A stretch of DNA of 62,379 bases from Anaerolineales bacterium UBA5797. GTDB taxonomy: Bacteria > Chloroflexota > Anaerolineae > Anaerolineales > Villigracilaceae. The notes beneath the pieces are model-generated. The model searched no databases. It was not told the DNA's origin and saw only the letters and a program-made list of their open reading frames with translations. Below, piece after piece: positions 1 through 7,580 of this stretch. A program made the translations under genes and the position numbers. Position 1 is the first letter of the stretch. Every line of letters begins with the position of its first letter. Where the stretch lies: assembly GCA_002418205.1 (NCBI GenBank), contig DIDP01000021.1, positions 1-62,379 on the forward strand, in the 5' to 3' direction.

Positions 1-822
1 TAACCGGGTGTCAATGGTCAGGACGACATTTCTACCGGGGGTGGGCGGGATGGGAGGTTCCAGGTTGCGGAGCACCTGCCCAGCCACATCTCTTTGGACA
101 ACGCGCAGTCCGTTTTTGCCGAGCAACAGATCATCCAGGGAGGTCTCCACACCGGCATAGCCGATCTTGTCCCGGTTGGTGATAAATCCTCGGGCTTCGT
201 AATCAGCTTCGAACGTCGCGGGAATCGGCCCCAGGAATCCGACCACGTTCGCCGTCAGGGATCCGGTTGGGTAATCCCGGATCGGCTCGATCTCGATGGC
301 AACTCCGGGCCAATCCACGGACTTTTCGCGGATGACGCGGGCAAGTTCTTCATCTATATTACATTTGATCCGCACCGGCGTATAAGGAGCGTTCGATTCG
401 CCAAGCTCCACCATTTGGGCGATACCAGGACCCGGCACACATGAAGCGAAGAGTTTTGCAAACTCCACATCACCCTCATTGACAGGCACATCCAGCAAGA
501 CCGATAGTTCCCGATAGATATTTTGGATATCCGCCGGGTCGTCGGGCAGCGCCGCCGGGGTAATGACGACATTATAGGAGGCGGTATTGCGCGCCAAAAC
601 GTAACCGTTGCGGTCATAGATGATGCCGCGTGAGGCGGGATCGCTGATCTCCAGCGTGTAATTGTCCACAGCCTGACCCGACCAATTCTCTCCCCCGGTG
701 TCCAAAACCTGTAAATTCACAAGGCGAAACGCAATGGAGGTGATCACCAATGCCATCACGCCATAGATCATCAGCACCCGCCAGAGCGGGACCTGATATT
801 TGTCGATCGTACCTGTGCTCAT
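1..822 (-). CDS. mrdA: Penicillin-binding protein 2 (transpeptidase), 3' end beyond the window
   Basis: Elongasome transpeptidase that cross-links peptidoglycan during lateral wall growth. The frame stays open from the ATG at 822 to base 1 (274 codons), so only the N-terminal part is present. It shows a short cytoplasmic start, one membrane segment (residues about 14-32, around VLMIYGVMALVITSIAF), a PBP-dimer region with the typical SRGIIYDRNGYVLARN stretch, and the family's NVVLTID motif at the cut edge. The SxxK serine lies outside the window. The start overlaps the mreD stop by 4 nt (ATGA), implying translational coupling. Gene order mreB-mreC-mreD-mrdA is the classical rod-shape order. 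Identity is firm; the exact C-terminus cannot be seen. Confidence 0.9.
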   Translation of the reverse strand, partial: MSTGTIDKYQVPLWRVLMIYGVMALVITSIAFRLVNLQVLDTGGENWSGQAVDNYTLEISDPASRGIIYDRNGYVLARNTASYNVVITPAALPDDPADIQNIYRELSVLLDVPVNEGDVEFAKLFASCVPGPGIAQMVELGESNAPYTPVRIKCNIDEELARVIREKSVDWPGVAIEIEPIRDYPTGSLTANVVGFLGPIPATFEADYEARGFITNRDKIGYAGVETSLDDLLLGKNGLRVVQRDVAGQVLRNLEPPIPPTPGRNVVLTIDTRL

Positions 823-1319
823 TCAGCCTCCAAAACGGGATATGTCCATCGCGCCAGGTCACGCATCACCGCATAAACGGGGATCGCGAACAGCAGGTTG
901 AGGAGCACGGCTGGCAGGACCACCAGGCCCAATGCATCACCGATATCCACAGACACACCCATTAACCGTAAAACCAAAAAGGAAAGGATATTTATAAAGA
1001 TCGTTACAAGAAATGTGACGCTGAACATGGCAAGCAAAGGCGCCTGCCAGACGCGTCTTTGCAACAGCTTTGCCAGACCGACCGCCGCAAGGTAACCGAT
1101 GACCGGCACCACCCAGATGACCCCGGAAACAAAACCAACCAGCAGGCCGGTCGCGATCGCCCAATGCCAGGCGGAATCCACCTCCTCCTGCAAAGCCCAC
1201 GCGGAAAGCATGATCAGCGGCAGATCGGCAAAACCCGAGAGGAGCGTGATCCGGCTCACAACCGCCGATTGCAGGATTACAGAAAAAATGACAACAGGTA
1301 TGGCGATCAGATTACGCAT
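819..1319 (-). CDS. mreD: Rod shape-determining protein MreD
   Basis: Small integral membrane protein of the elongasome that bridges MreC and the wall synthases. The 166-residue product is almost wholly hydrophobic, with about five predicted membrane helices (for example residues 5-25, 50-75 and 90-115), which matches the family length. Sequence similarity in MreD is low, so the call rests on hydropathy, size and its place between mreC and mrdA. It starts 3 nt after the mreC stop and its stop overlaps the mrdA start (ATGA), consistent with one polycistronic message. Confidence 0.85.
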   Translation of the reverse strand: MRNLIAIPVVIFSVILQSAVVSRITLLSGFADLPLIMLSAWALQEEVDSAWHWAIATGLLVGFVSGVIWVVPVIGYLAAVGLAKLLQRRVWQAPLLAMFSVTFLVTIFINILSFLVLRLMGVSVDIGDALGLVVLPAVLLNLLFAIPVYAVMRDLARWTYPVLEAE

Positions 1320-1322
1320 TCG

Positions 1323-2162
1323 TCAGGGAGTTGGAATCAATGGGGAAATATCGACCGGCTTGAAATTCACGATCACGAGGACGATCTGAAGACGATTGAA
1401 ATCCACGACCGGCTGGATCGTAGCCTGCTGGAAGAGATCGAATTCGCGCGAACGGACGTTGACCACCTGCCCGACGATCAGGTCGGGAGGATAGCCGCCG
1501 CCCAAACCGGATGTCAGCGCCAGATCGCCAGGCTCGACCGTGACATCCTGCGGGATCAACTCCAGGATCACGTCGCCGGTCACGGATCCGACCAACGACC
1601 CTTCTGTTTCAGCGTTCTGGAGGCGGACGTTGACACTCGAAGCGGGATCAGTGATCAGCTGGACACGAGCCGCATCCGCAATGACCGCGTCCACGCGCCC
1701 GACGAGTCCCTGATCCGTGACAACCGGCATGCCGCGCAGGATGCCGTCGTTGGACCCGCGGTTGATGATCACATAATGCAGGAACGGACTCGGGTCGCGT
1801 CCGATCACCGCCGCGGCCTTATAGGTGTTCTCAGGATTGGCGCGCGAGAAATCCACCAGGGCGGCAAGGATCTGCGTCTCGCCAACCTGCTGCTGCAACT
1901 GAATGACCTGCGCCTGCAGTTCCGATACATCTGACTCCAACTCCGCATTCCGCTGACGCAGGGATGCAATATCGCGCGGCGCGGTGAAGAAATCCTGCAA
2001 TGCCGAAAAACGGGTGGAAAACCAGGATTGCAAGTTGATCAAGGAACCGGTGAAAACATTCGAGGCGGAGCTGAAATAACCACCCAGAGCAAGCGCCATC
2101 ACTCCCCCCACGACCAAAAAAATGATCGTTGTTTGAATCGTGCGTGAAAATGAATTTCTCAT
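1323..2162 (-). CDS. mreC: Rod shape-determining protein MreC
   Basis: Bitopic elongasome scaffold linking cytoplasmic MreB to extracytoplasmic PBP2. The 279-residue protein has one N-terminal membrane helix (about residues 12-32), then a coiled coil (about 65-100, rich in Q/E/L around LRQRNAELESDVSELQAQV), then the beta-rich MreC domain with the family signature around VINRGSNDGILRGMPV and TDPASSVNVR. Length is normal. It sits 39 nt downstream of mreB on the same strand. I see no strong Shine-Dalgarno before the ATG at 2162. Confidence 0.93.
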   Translation of the reverse strand: MRNSFSRTIQTTIIFLVVGGVMALALGGYFSSASNVFTGSLINLQSWFSTRFSALQDFFTAPRDIASLRQRNAELESDVSELQAQVIQLQQQVGETQILAALVDFSRANPENTYKAAAVIGRDPSPFLHYVIINRGSNDGILRGMPVVTDQGLVGRVDAVIADAARVQLITDPASSVNVRLQNAETEGSLVGSVTGDVILELIPQDVTVEPGDLALTSGLGGGYPPDLIVGQVVNVRSREFDLFQQATIQPVVDFNRLQIVLVIVNFKPVDISPLIPTP

Positions 2163-2201
2163 GTTAGTGTGCTGAAAGTCGTCGCAACGGACGAACAGGG
2201 G

Positions 2202-3272
2202 TTACGCGCTGTGACGTGTACTGCCGCGTTCCAGGCCTACCAGATACCTGCTTAAATTGTCGAAATCTTCGAAGACCATGCCGGCACCGCGGGCAACACA
2301 AGTCAGCGGGTCTTCGGCAACCCAAACGCGCAGTTTCAATTCGTCGGTCAGACGGTCGGCAAGTCCCTGCAGCAGACCGCCACCACCTGCGAGACAAATT
2401 CCAATATCCATCAAGTCCGAAACGATCTCCGGCGGAATCTCATCCAGCGCATCACGGATGGTATCCACGATCACCTGCACCGAGCCGGAAAGCGCTTCGC
2501 GCATCTCGACAGAGGAAATTTCGATGCTCTCCGGAAGACCGGTGACCAGATTGCGCCCGCGCACTTCCATCGTCTTTTCCGGATGAAGCGGATACGCCGA
2601 ACCGATCTTCCATTTGACCTGCTCCGCGATCCCCTCCCCAACCAGAAGGTTGTACTTGTTCCGCAGGTATTGCACGATGTCCTGGTCCATCTCGTCGCCA
2701 GCCACCCGCAGCGAACGGGAAGCCACCACACCGCTCATGGACATGACCGCAACTTCAGTGGTCCCACCGCCGATATCCACCACCATGCTGCCCTTGATCT
2801 CAGAGACCGGGAGTCCGGCTCCCATCGCCGCCGCGATCGGCTCCTCGATCAAATAAGCCGCCCGCGCCCCTGAAGCCATTACAGCATCATAGACCGCGCG
2901 CTTTTCCACCTCCGTCACGCCTGTGGGAATCCCAACCACCACACGCGGACGCGGCAAAGGCACAACACTCTGTTCGTGGACACGACCAATGAAGTATTCG
3001 AGCATTACCTGCGTAATGTCGAACTCCGAGATCACGCCATCCCGCAACGGGCGGACGACCGCCACATTGGAGGGAGTGCGCCCCATCATCTCCTTGGCTT
3101 CCAGGCCAATGGCCAACGGCTGGCGCAACCGTTTATCGATCGTCACCCAGGATGGCTCATTGATGACAATTCCCTTACCGCGTACATTGACCAATGTGTT
3201 CGCGGTCCCCAGGTCGATTGCAATGTCTAATGAAAACAGGCCCAACAGCCAGTTGATCGGGTTGAACGCCAA
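2202..3272 (-). CDS. mreB: Rod shape-determining protein MreB (actin-like ATPase), TTG start
   Basis: Actin-fold ATPase forming the membrane-associated filaments that guide lateral wall synthesis. Phosphate-binding motifs are visible (DIAIDLGTANTLV near the N-terminus, VVDIGGGTTEVAVMS mid-protein), as is the adenosine motif CLAGGGGLLQGLADRL. The open frame extends to 3395, but the extra N-terminal residues resemble no MreB. I place the start at the TTG at 3272 (LAFNPINWLLGLF), 8 nt after a GAGGAG ribosome-binding site, giving 356 residues, close to the usual 335-350. The hydrophobic N-terminal stretch would suit membrane anchoring. It heads the mreBCD-mrdA operon. Confidence 0.95.
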   Translation of the reverse strand: MAFNPINWLLGLFSLDIAIDLGTANTLVNVRGKGIVINEPSWVTIDKRLRQPLAIGLEAKEMMGRTPSNVAVVRPLRDGVISEFDITQVMLEYFIGRVHEQSVVPLPRPRVVVGIPTGVTEVEKRAVYDAVMASGARAAYLIEEPIAAAMGAGLPVSEIKGSMVVDIGGGTTEVAVMSMSGVVASRSLRVAGDEMDQDIVQYLRNKYNLLVGEGIAEQVKWKIGSAYPLHPEKTMEVRGRNLVTGLPESIEISSVEMREALSGSVQVIVDTIRDALDEIPPEIVSDLMDIGICLAGGGGLLQGLADRLTDELKLRVWVAEDPLTCVARGAGMVFEDFDNLSRYLVGLERGSTRHSA

Positions 3273-3320
3273 AGTCGGCTCCTCAACGAAAGTTTCAAAG
3301 CAAAACGTACTCGCCGAAGT

Positions 3321-3326
3321 ATTATA
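3321..3326 (-). promoter_or_regulatory. Candidate -10 box for the mreBCD-mrdA operon
   Basis: TATAAT on the minus strand, about 50 nt upstream of the mreB TTG start. No convincing -35 hexamer lies 16-18 nt further upstream. The 139-bp gap also serves the divergent degV gene. Confidence 0.45.
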
Positions 3327-3411
3327 CCTAACAATTCGTATCCCGGTGCCGGGCAACGGGTTTAAAATAGGCGCAGGAACACAACCCTTCCCCAAAAATT
3401 AAGGAGCAGTC

Positions 3412-4266
3412 ATGTCGAAAATCGCAGTTGTAACTGACAGTACAGCCTATATTCCGGCTGAATTTGTGAAAAAGCACAAGATCACTGTCGCACCCCAGGT
3501 GCTGATCTGGGACGACAAAACCTACCGTGACGGGGTGGATATCGAATCCAGGGAGTTTTTCAACCGCTTGAAAACCGCAAAAACGATGGCGACCACATCC
3601 CAGGTATCTGTGGCAGATATGCAGAGCATCTTTCAAAATTTGGTGGAGCAGGGCATGGATGTGTTGGGGTTATTCATCTCATCCAAGCTCTCCGGCACGA
3701 TCCAATCTGCCACACAGGCAAAGGATCTGATGGGCAGCGCTGGTGAAAAAGTCACCATCGTGGACAGCAACTCAACAGCCATGGCAATGGGTTATCAGGT
3801 TCTCACGGTCGCCCGCTCGGCCGAAGACGGGGCAAGCCTCAAGGAATGTGTGGAACTTGCTGAAAGAGCGCGTGAACACACGGGTGTGTTCTTTGCTGTG
3901 GATACGCTTGAGTTCCTCCATCGCGGCGGTCGCATCGGCGGTGCGCAGCGATTCCTCGGGACACTGTTGAACATGAAGCCGATCCTTGCGCTTCAGGATG
4001 GACGCGTTGAGGGCATTGAACGCATCCGCACCAAAAACAAGGCGCATGACCGCGCGCTGGAACTCGTAATGGAAAAGACCAAAGGCAAGTCCCCCATCCG
4101 GCTGGCAACACTGCACGCCAACGCTGAAGAAGACGCAAGGAATCTGCTTGCCCGCGCAGAAAAAGAATTGAACCCGGTCGAGAGTATCTTTTCCGAGGTC
4201 AGTCCCGTGGTTGCCAACCACGCCGGTCCCGGCACAGTTGGACTGGCATACATGGCAGGCATGTGA
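3412..4266 (+). CDS. DegV family fatty-acid-binding protein (FakB-like)
   Basis: DegV/FakB proteins bind a single fatty acid and present it to a FakA-type kinase, feeding exogenous fatty acids into phospholipid synthesis. The 284-residue product has the N-terminal VTDSTAYIP motif, the TSQVS segment that contacts the carboxylate, and the second-domain FLHRGGRIGGAQ and VANHAGPGTVGLAY motifs; length is normal. A strong AAGGAG precedes the ATG. It is transcribed divergently from mreB and ends in a rho-independent terminator. No fakA homologue is seen nearby, so the partner is unknown here. Confidence 0.92.
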   Translation: MSKIAVVTDSTAYIPAEFVKKHKITVAPQVLIWDDKTYRDGVDIESREFFNRLKTAKTMATTSQVSVADMQSIFQNLVEQGMDVLGLFISSKLSGTIQSATQAKDLMGSAGEKVTIVDSNSTAMAMGYQVLTVARSAEDGASLKECVELAERAREHTGVFFAVDTLEFLHRGGRIGGAQRFLGTLLNMKPILALQDGRVEGIERIRTKNKAHDRALELVMEKTKGKSPIRLATLHANAEEDARNLLARAEKELNPVESIFSEVSPVVANHAGPGTVGLAYMAGM

Positions 4267-4275
4267 TCTCAAACC

Positions 4276-4305
4276 ATCCCCTCTCGAGTGAGAGGGGATT
4301 TTATT
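4276..4305 (+). terminator. Rho-independent terminator after the DegV gene
   Basis: Perfect 10-bp stem (ATCCCCTCTC / GAGAGGGGAT, 4276-4285 and 4290-4299) with a 4-nt loop, followed by TTTATT. It separates degV from udk. Confidence 0.85.
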
Positions 4306-4311
4306 CACGTG

Positions 4312-4317
4312 TATAAT
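4312..4317 (+). promoter_or_regulatory. -10 box of udk, implying a leaderless transcript
   Basis: A perfect TATAAT ends 6 nt before the udk ATG at 4324, which puts the predicted +1 on the A of the ATG. No Shine-Dalgarno lies between. The -35 region overlaps the preceding terminator stem and is poor. Confidence 0.55.
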
Positions 4318-4323
4318 TCAAGC

Positions 4324-4947
4324 ATGAAGCATCCAGACCCTTTGGTCATTGGGATTGCGGGCGGATCGGGCTCGGGAAAAACAACCGTCGCGCAGGAGAT
4401 CCTCCAACGCGTGGGACCGGAACGAATCGCCTTCCTGCAACACGACTCATATTACAAAGACTTAAGCGGACTCCCTCCCACCCAGCGGGCGGAAGTGAAC
4501 TTCGACCACCCCAACTCACTCGAAACGGAGTTATTGATCGAGCACATCGCCTCTCTCCGCGACGGGAAGCCTGTTGAGGTCCCGATCTACGATTTCTCCA
4601 CCCACAGCCGCACCACCCGGACGTTCACCGTACAGCCGCGCCGCGTCATCCTTGTGGAGGGGATTCTGATCTTCACCGAACCAGCGCTTCGAGAAATGTT
4701 CGATGTGAAGATCTTCGTCGATACGGATTCAGACCTCCGCTTCATCCGCCGACTCGAACGCGATATCGCTGAACGCGGCAGAACGACCGAGTCGGTCATC
4801 AAACAATATCAATCCACGGTCCGCCCCATGCACATGGAATTTGTCGAACCATCCAAACGTTACGCGGACATCATCATTCCTGAAGGTGGCTTCAATGCCG
4901 CCGCCCTCGATATGGTCGTAGCCCGCGTGGAAGCATTACTAAAGTAA
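4324..4947 (+). CDS. udk: Uridine kinase
   Basis: Phosphorylates uridine and cytidine to UMP and CMP in pyrimidine salvage. The 207-residue product has the P-loop GIAGGSGSGKTT near residue 10, the nucleoside-binding LQHDSYYKDL and NFDHPNSLET motifs, the Walker B-like VILVEGIL, and the lid segment RLERDIAERGRT. An upstream in-frame ATG at 4288 lies in the terminator loop, so I start at 4324 (MKHPDPLVIG). No ribosome-binding site is visible and a perfect -10 box sits 6 nt upstream, so the mRNA is probably leaderless. Cyclophilin follows 33 nt downstream. Confidence 0.95.
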   Translation: MKHPDPLVIGIAGGSGSGKTTVAQEILQRVGPERIAFLQHDSYYKDLSGLPPTQRAEVNFDHPNSLETELLIEHIASLRDGKPVEVPIYDFSTHSRTTRTFTVQPRRVILVEGILIFTEPALREMFDVKIFVDTDSDLRFIRRLERDIAERGRTTESVIKQYQSTVRPMHMEFVEPSKRYADIIIPEGGFNAAALDMVVARVEALLK

Positions 4948-4980
4948 AAATCAACCGCATTACAAACTAAAGGAGAAAAC

Positions 4981-5493
4981 ATGCCAAAACAATGGAACAA
5001 GCCACCTGCAATGCAGATCGACCCGAAGAAGAAATACAAAGCCCACATGGAAACCGACAAGGGCACCATGGTCATCGAGTTGTTTGCCGACAAGACCCCG
5101 AACACCGTCAACAACTTCGTCTTTTTATCGCGCGAAGGATATTATGATGGCGTCATCTTCCACCGCGTGATCTCGAACTTCATGGCGCAGGGCGGCGACC
5201 CGACCGGCACGGGCATGGGCGGACCCGGTTACAAATTCGCTGATGAGTTCCATCCCAGCCTGCGGCACGACCGGCAGGGTATTTTATCCATGGCGAATGC
5301 AGGACCAAACACGAATGGTTCGCAATTTTTCATCATACATCTTCCCACCCCCCACCTGGACAACAGACACAGCGTATTCGGCCAGGTTGTGGAAGGCCTG
5401 GATGTGCTCATGTCCATCCCGCCGCGTGACCCGAATAGCCGCAACGCTCCGGCAGTGAAGATCATCCGTGTCACCATCGAAGAAAGCGAATAA
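4981..5493 (+). CDS. Cyclophilin-type peptidyl-prolyl cis-trans isomerase
   Basis: Catalyses cis-trans isomerisation of Xaa-Pro bonds, assisting folding. At 170 residues it is a single cyclophilin domain with the active-site segments FHRVISNFMAQGGDPTG (catalytic Arg in FHRV), GILSMANAGPNTNGSQFFI and HSVFGQVVEGLDV. There is no signal peptide, so it should be cytoplasmic. A clear AAAGGAG precedes the ATG. The next gene starts inside its 3' end (26-nt overlap). Confidence 0.95.
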   Translation: MPKQWNKPPAMQIDPKKKYKAHMETDKGTMVIELFADKTPNTVNNFVFLSREGYYDGVIFHRVISNFMAQGGDPTGTGMGGPGYKFADEFHPSLRHDRQGILSMANAGPNTNGSQFFIIHLPTPHLDNRHSVFGQVVEGLDVLMSIPPRDPNSRNAPAVKIIRVTIEESE

Positions 5494-6208
5494 ACCAGTC
5501 ACGACAAGGAGAACAAAGAGCGCGCAGAAGCCAAAGGATAAAAAGACTTCCGCGCGCTCTTCACGCGTCACCACAAAAAAAGGGACAAAGGCAGGAACGC
5601 AGAACATCAAACAAATATCCAACCTGTCAGAAGTTCGACCAGAAACGCCCACCTCGTCGAAAGCAAACCGTTTTGGAATGAACGTGTTGCGTGTGGCGGC
5701 GCTTTTCGCGGTGATCGCCATTACGGTTTTCATCTACAGCATCCGTAACCGCGTGGCAGAGTTTGAGGCATACGGCTATCCCGGCATTTTTTTGATCGCA
5801 CTGCTCGCCAACGCGACGATCCTGCTCCCGGCGCCCGGGGCTGCGATCGTGTACGCCATGGGTGCAGTGTTCAATCCCATCGGCGTCGGTCTCGCGGCTG
5901 GGACGGGCGGCGCGATCGGCGAACTCTCCGGCTACCTGGCGGGCTTTAGCGGACAGGCTGTCATCGAACGGTCCGACATCTACGACCGCATCAAACCCTG
6001 GGTCGATAAATATGGCGGCTGGGCGATCATGGTTTTATCCGCGATACCCAACCCCTTCTTCGATGTTGCCGGGATCGCCGCAGGCATCGCCAAAATGCCA
6101 TTCCGAACTTTTTTGTTCTTCATCTGGATCGGTCAATTGATCAAGATGACGATGTTCGCCGTTGCTGGAAAATATTCCATCGAATGGCTCGCGAATTTCA
6201 TCAGATAA
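5468..6208 (+). CDS. VTT-domain (DedA/SNARE-associated type) membrane protein
   Basis: Polytopic inner-membrane protein of the VTT/DedA group, some members of which act in lipid scrambling or membrane homeostasis. The 246-residue product has a Lys/Arg/Ser/Thr-rich cytoplasmic N-terminal tail of about 70 residues, then helices starting at about residue 75. The re-entrant-loop signature follows (FLIALLANATILLPAPGAA, then GELSGYLAGFSGQA), and the PNPFFDVAGIAAG segment is typical of the family. The ATG at 5468 overlaps the cyclophilin gene; a later ATG at 5678 would remove the basic tail but has no better ribosome-binding site. Substrate unknown. Confidence 0.82.
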   Translation: MSPSKKANKPVTTRRTKSAQKPKDKKTSARSSRVTTKKGTKAGTQNIKQISNLSEVRPETPTSSKANRFGMNVLRVAALFAVIAITVFIYSIRNRVAEFEAYGYPGIFLIALLANATILLPAPGAAIVYAMGAVFNPIGVGLAAGTGGAIGELSGYLAGFSGQAVIERSDIYDRIKPWVDKYGGWAIMVLSAIPNPFFDVAGIAAGIAKMPFRTFLFFIWIGQLIKMTMFAVAGKYSIEWLANFIR

Positions 6209-6217
6209 GGAGAAAGC

Positions 6218-7576
6218 ATGTCAGAATACGCAAAAGTTGATTCCTATCTTGAAAAGAATCTCGATAAAAGTCTCGAGGAATTGGGCAGGCTGGTGGCACA
6301 ACCCAGCATCAGCGCGCAGGGCATTGGGTTGAAGGAATGCGCCAACCTGGTTGCAGACATGCTGCGGGCGCGCGGCTTCACCGCCGAAGTAATGGACACC
6401 GAGGGCGCACCGGTCGTCTTCGCGGAACGCAAAGGGAAGGGCGAAAAGACCCTGCTTTTCTACAATCATTATGATGTGCAGCCTCCTGAACCGCTGGAGT
6501 TATGGGATTCGCCTCCGTTCGAACCGCAGATCCGAAACGGCAAAATGTACGGGCGCGGCATCAGCGACGACAAGGGACACATCGTCTCGCGCCTGCACGC
6601 CATCGACTCGATCATCGCAACCGAAGGCGATCTGCCCTGCAACATCAAATTCATCATCGAAGGTGAAGAGGAAACCGCCAGCGTTCACCTGCACGAGTTC
6701 GTGCGGGATAACAAGGAGAAGCTCAAAGCCGATGCCTGCATCTGGGAATTCGGCGGCGTGGATCATCGCGATGTGCCCATGCAGTATCTCGGACTGCGCG
6801 GCATCTGCTATGTTGAATTATCCGTTGAATCCTTGAGCACCGATGTCCACTCGGGACTCGGCGGTTCGATCTTCCCGAATGCTGCCTGGCGTTTAACGTG
6901 GGCTTTGTCCACACTGAAAGGACCGGATGAGCGCATCCGCATCCCCGGTTTCTATGACGATGTCAAACCGCCGACACCGAATGACCGCGAATTAATGGAG
7001 GCGCTTCCCGATGTTGCCGAGGAATACAAGAAACGCTATGGCGTTAAAGAATTCATCAAGGGTCTCACCGGCGGGACGGAACTCAAGATGGAGGAGGTCT
7101 TCACCCCCACCTGCACGATCTGTGGACTGACCAGCGGATATCAGGGTCCCGGATCCAAGACGGTCCAACCGGCATTCGCCTCCGCTAAAGTGGATTTCCG
7201 CCTCGTCCCAGACCAGAGACCGGAAGACATCCTCCAAAAACTGCGCGCCCACCTTGACGCGCACGGCTTCGAGGATGTGCAGATCAAATTCCTGGGCGGT
7301 GAACCGGCCGCTCGGACCGATCCAGATGACAGCTTCGTCAGAACCGTTGTCCAGGCCGCGGAGGAGGTCTATGAGCAGCCGATGCAGATCGTCCCCACGG
7401 TGGGAGGCTCGGGTCCAAATTATCCGTTCGTGCATGATCTTGGTCTGCCGGTGGCAACCGCGGGTCTGGGCTATCCCGATACGCGCGCCCATGCCCCCAA
7501 TGAGAACATCCGCATCGATCTGTATCTCAAACACGCCCGCCACATGGCGCGCGTGATCAGGGAGTTTGCCAGATAG
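6218..7576 (+). CDS. M20 family dipeptidase (zinc metallopeptidase)
   Basis: Cytosolic binuclear-zinc exopeptidase that cleaves dipeptides or small acylated amino acids. The 452 residues match M20 dipeptidases. Metal and catalytic motifs are in order: YNHYDVQPPEP (metal His and catalytic Asp), YGRGISDDKGH (bridging Asp), EGEEETAS (catalytic and metal Glu pair) and a C-terminal HAPNEN (metal His). The dimerisation lid lies between about residues 200 and 340. AAGGAG precedes the ATG. The histidine kinase gene begins immediately after. Nothing indicates its natural substrate. Confidence 0.92.
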   Translation: MSEYAKVDSYLEKNLDKSLEELGRLVAQPSISAQGIGLKECANLVADMLRARGFTAEVMDTEGAPVVFAERKGKGEKTLLFYNHYDVQPPEPLELWDSPPFEPQIRNGKMYGRGISDDKGHIVSRLHAIDSIIATEGDLPCNIKFIIEGEEETASVHLHEFVRDNKEKLKADACIWEFGGVDHRDVPMQYLGLRGICYVELSVESLSTDVHSGLGGSIFPNAAWRLTWALSTLKGPDERIRIPGFYDDVKPPTPNDRELMEALPDVAEEYKKRYGVKEFIKGLTGGTELKMEEVFTPTCTICGLTSGYQGPGSKTVQPAFASAKVDFRLVPDQRPEDILQKLRAHLDAHGFEDVQIKFLGGEPAARTDPDDSFVRTVVQAAEEVYEQPMQIVPTVGGSGPNYPFVHDLGLPVATAGLGYPDTRAHAPNENIRIDLYLKHARHMARVIREFAR

Positions 7577-7580
7577 AAAC

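Noticed and set aside
1059..1934. Plus-strand frame of about 290 codons
   Set aside because: Antisense to mreC/mreD; charged, low-complexity translation without domain signal.
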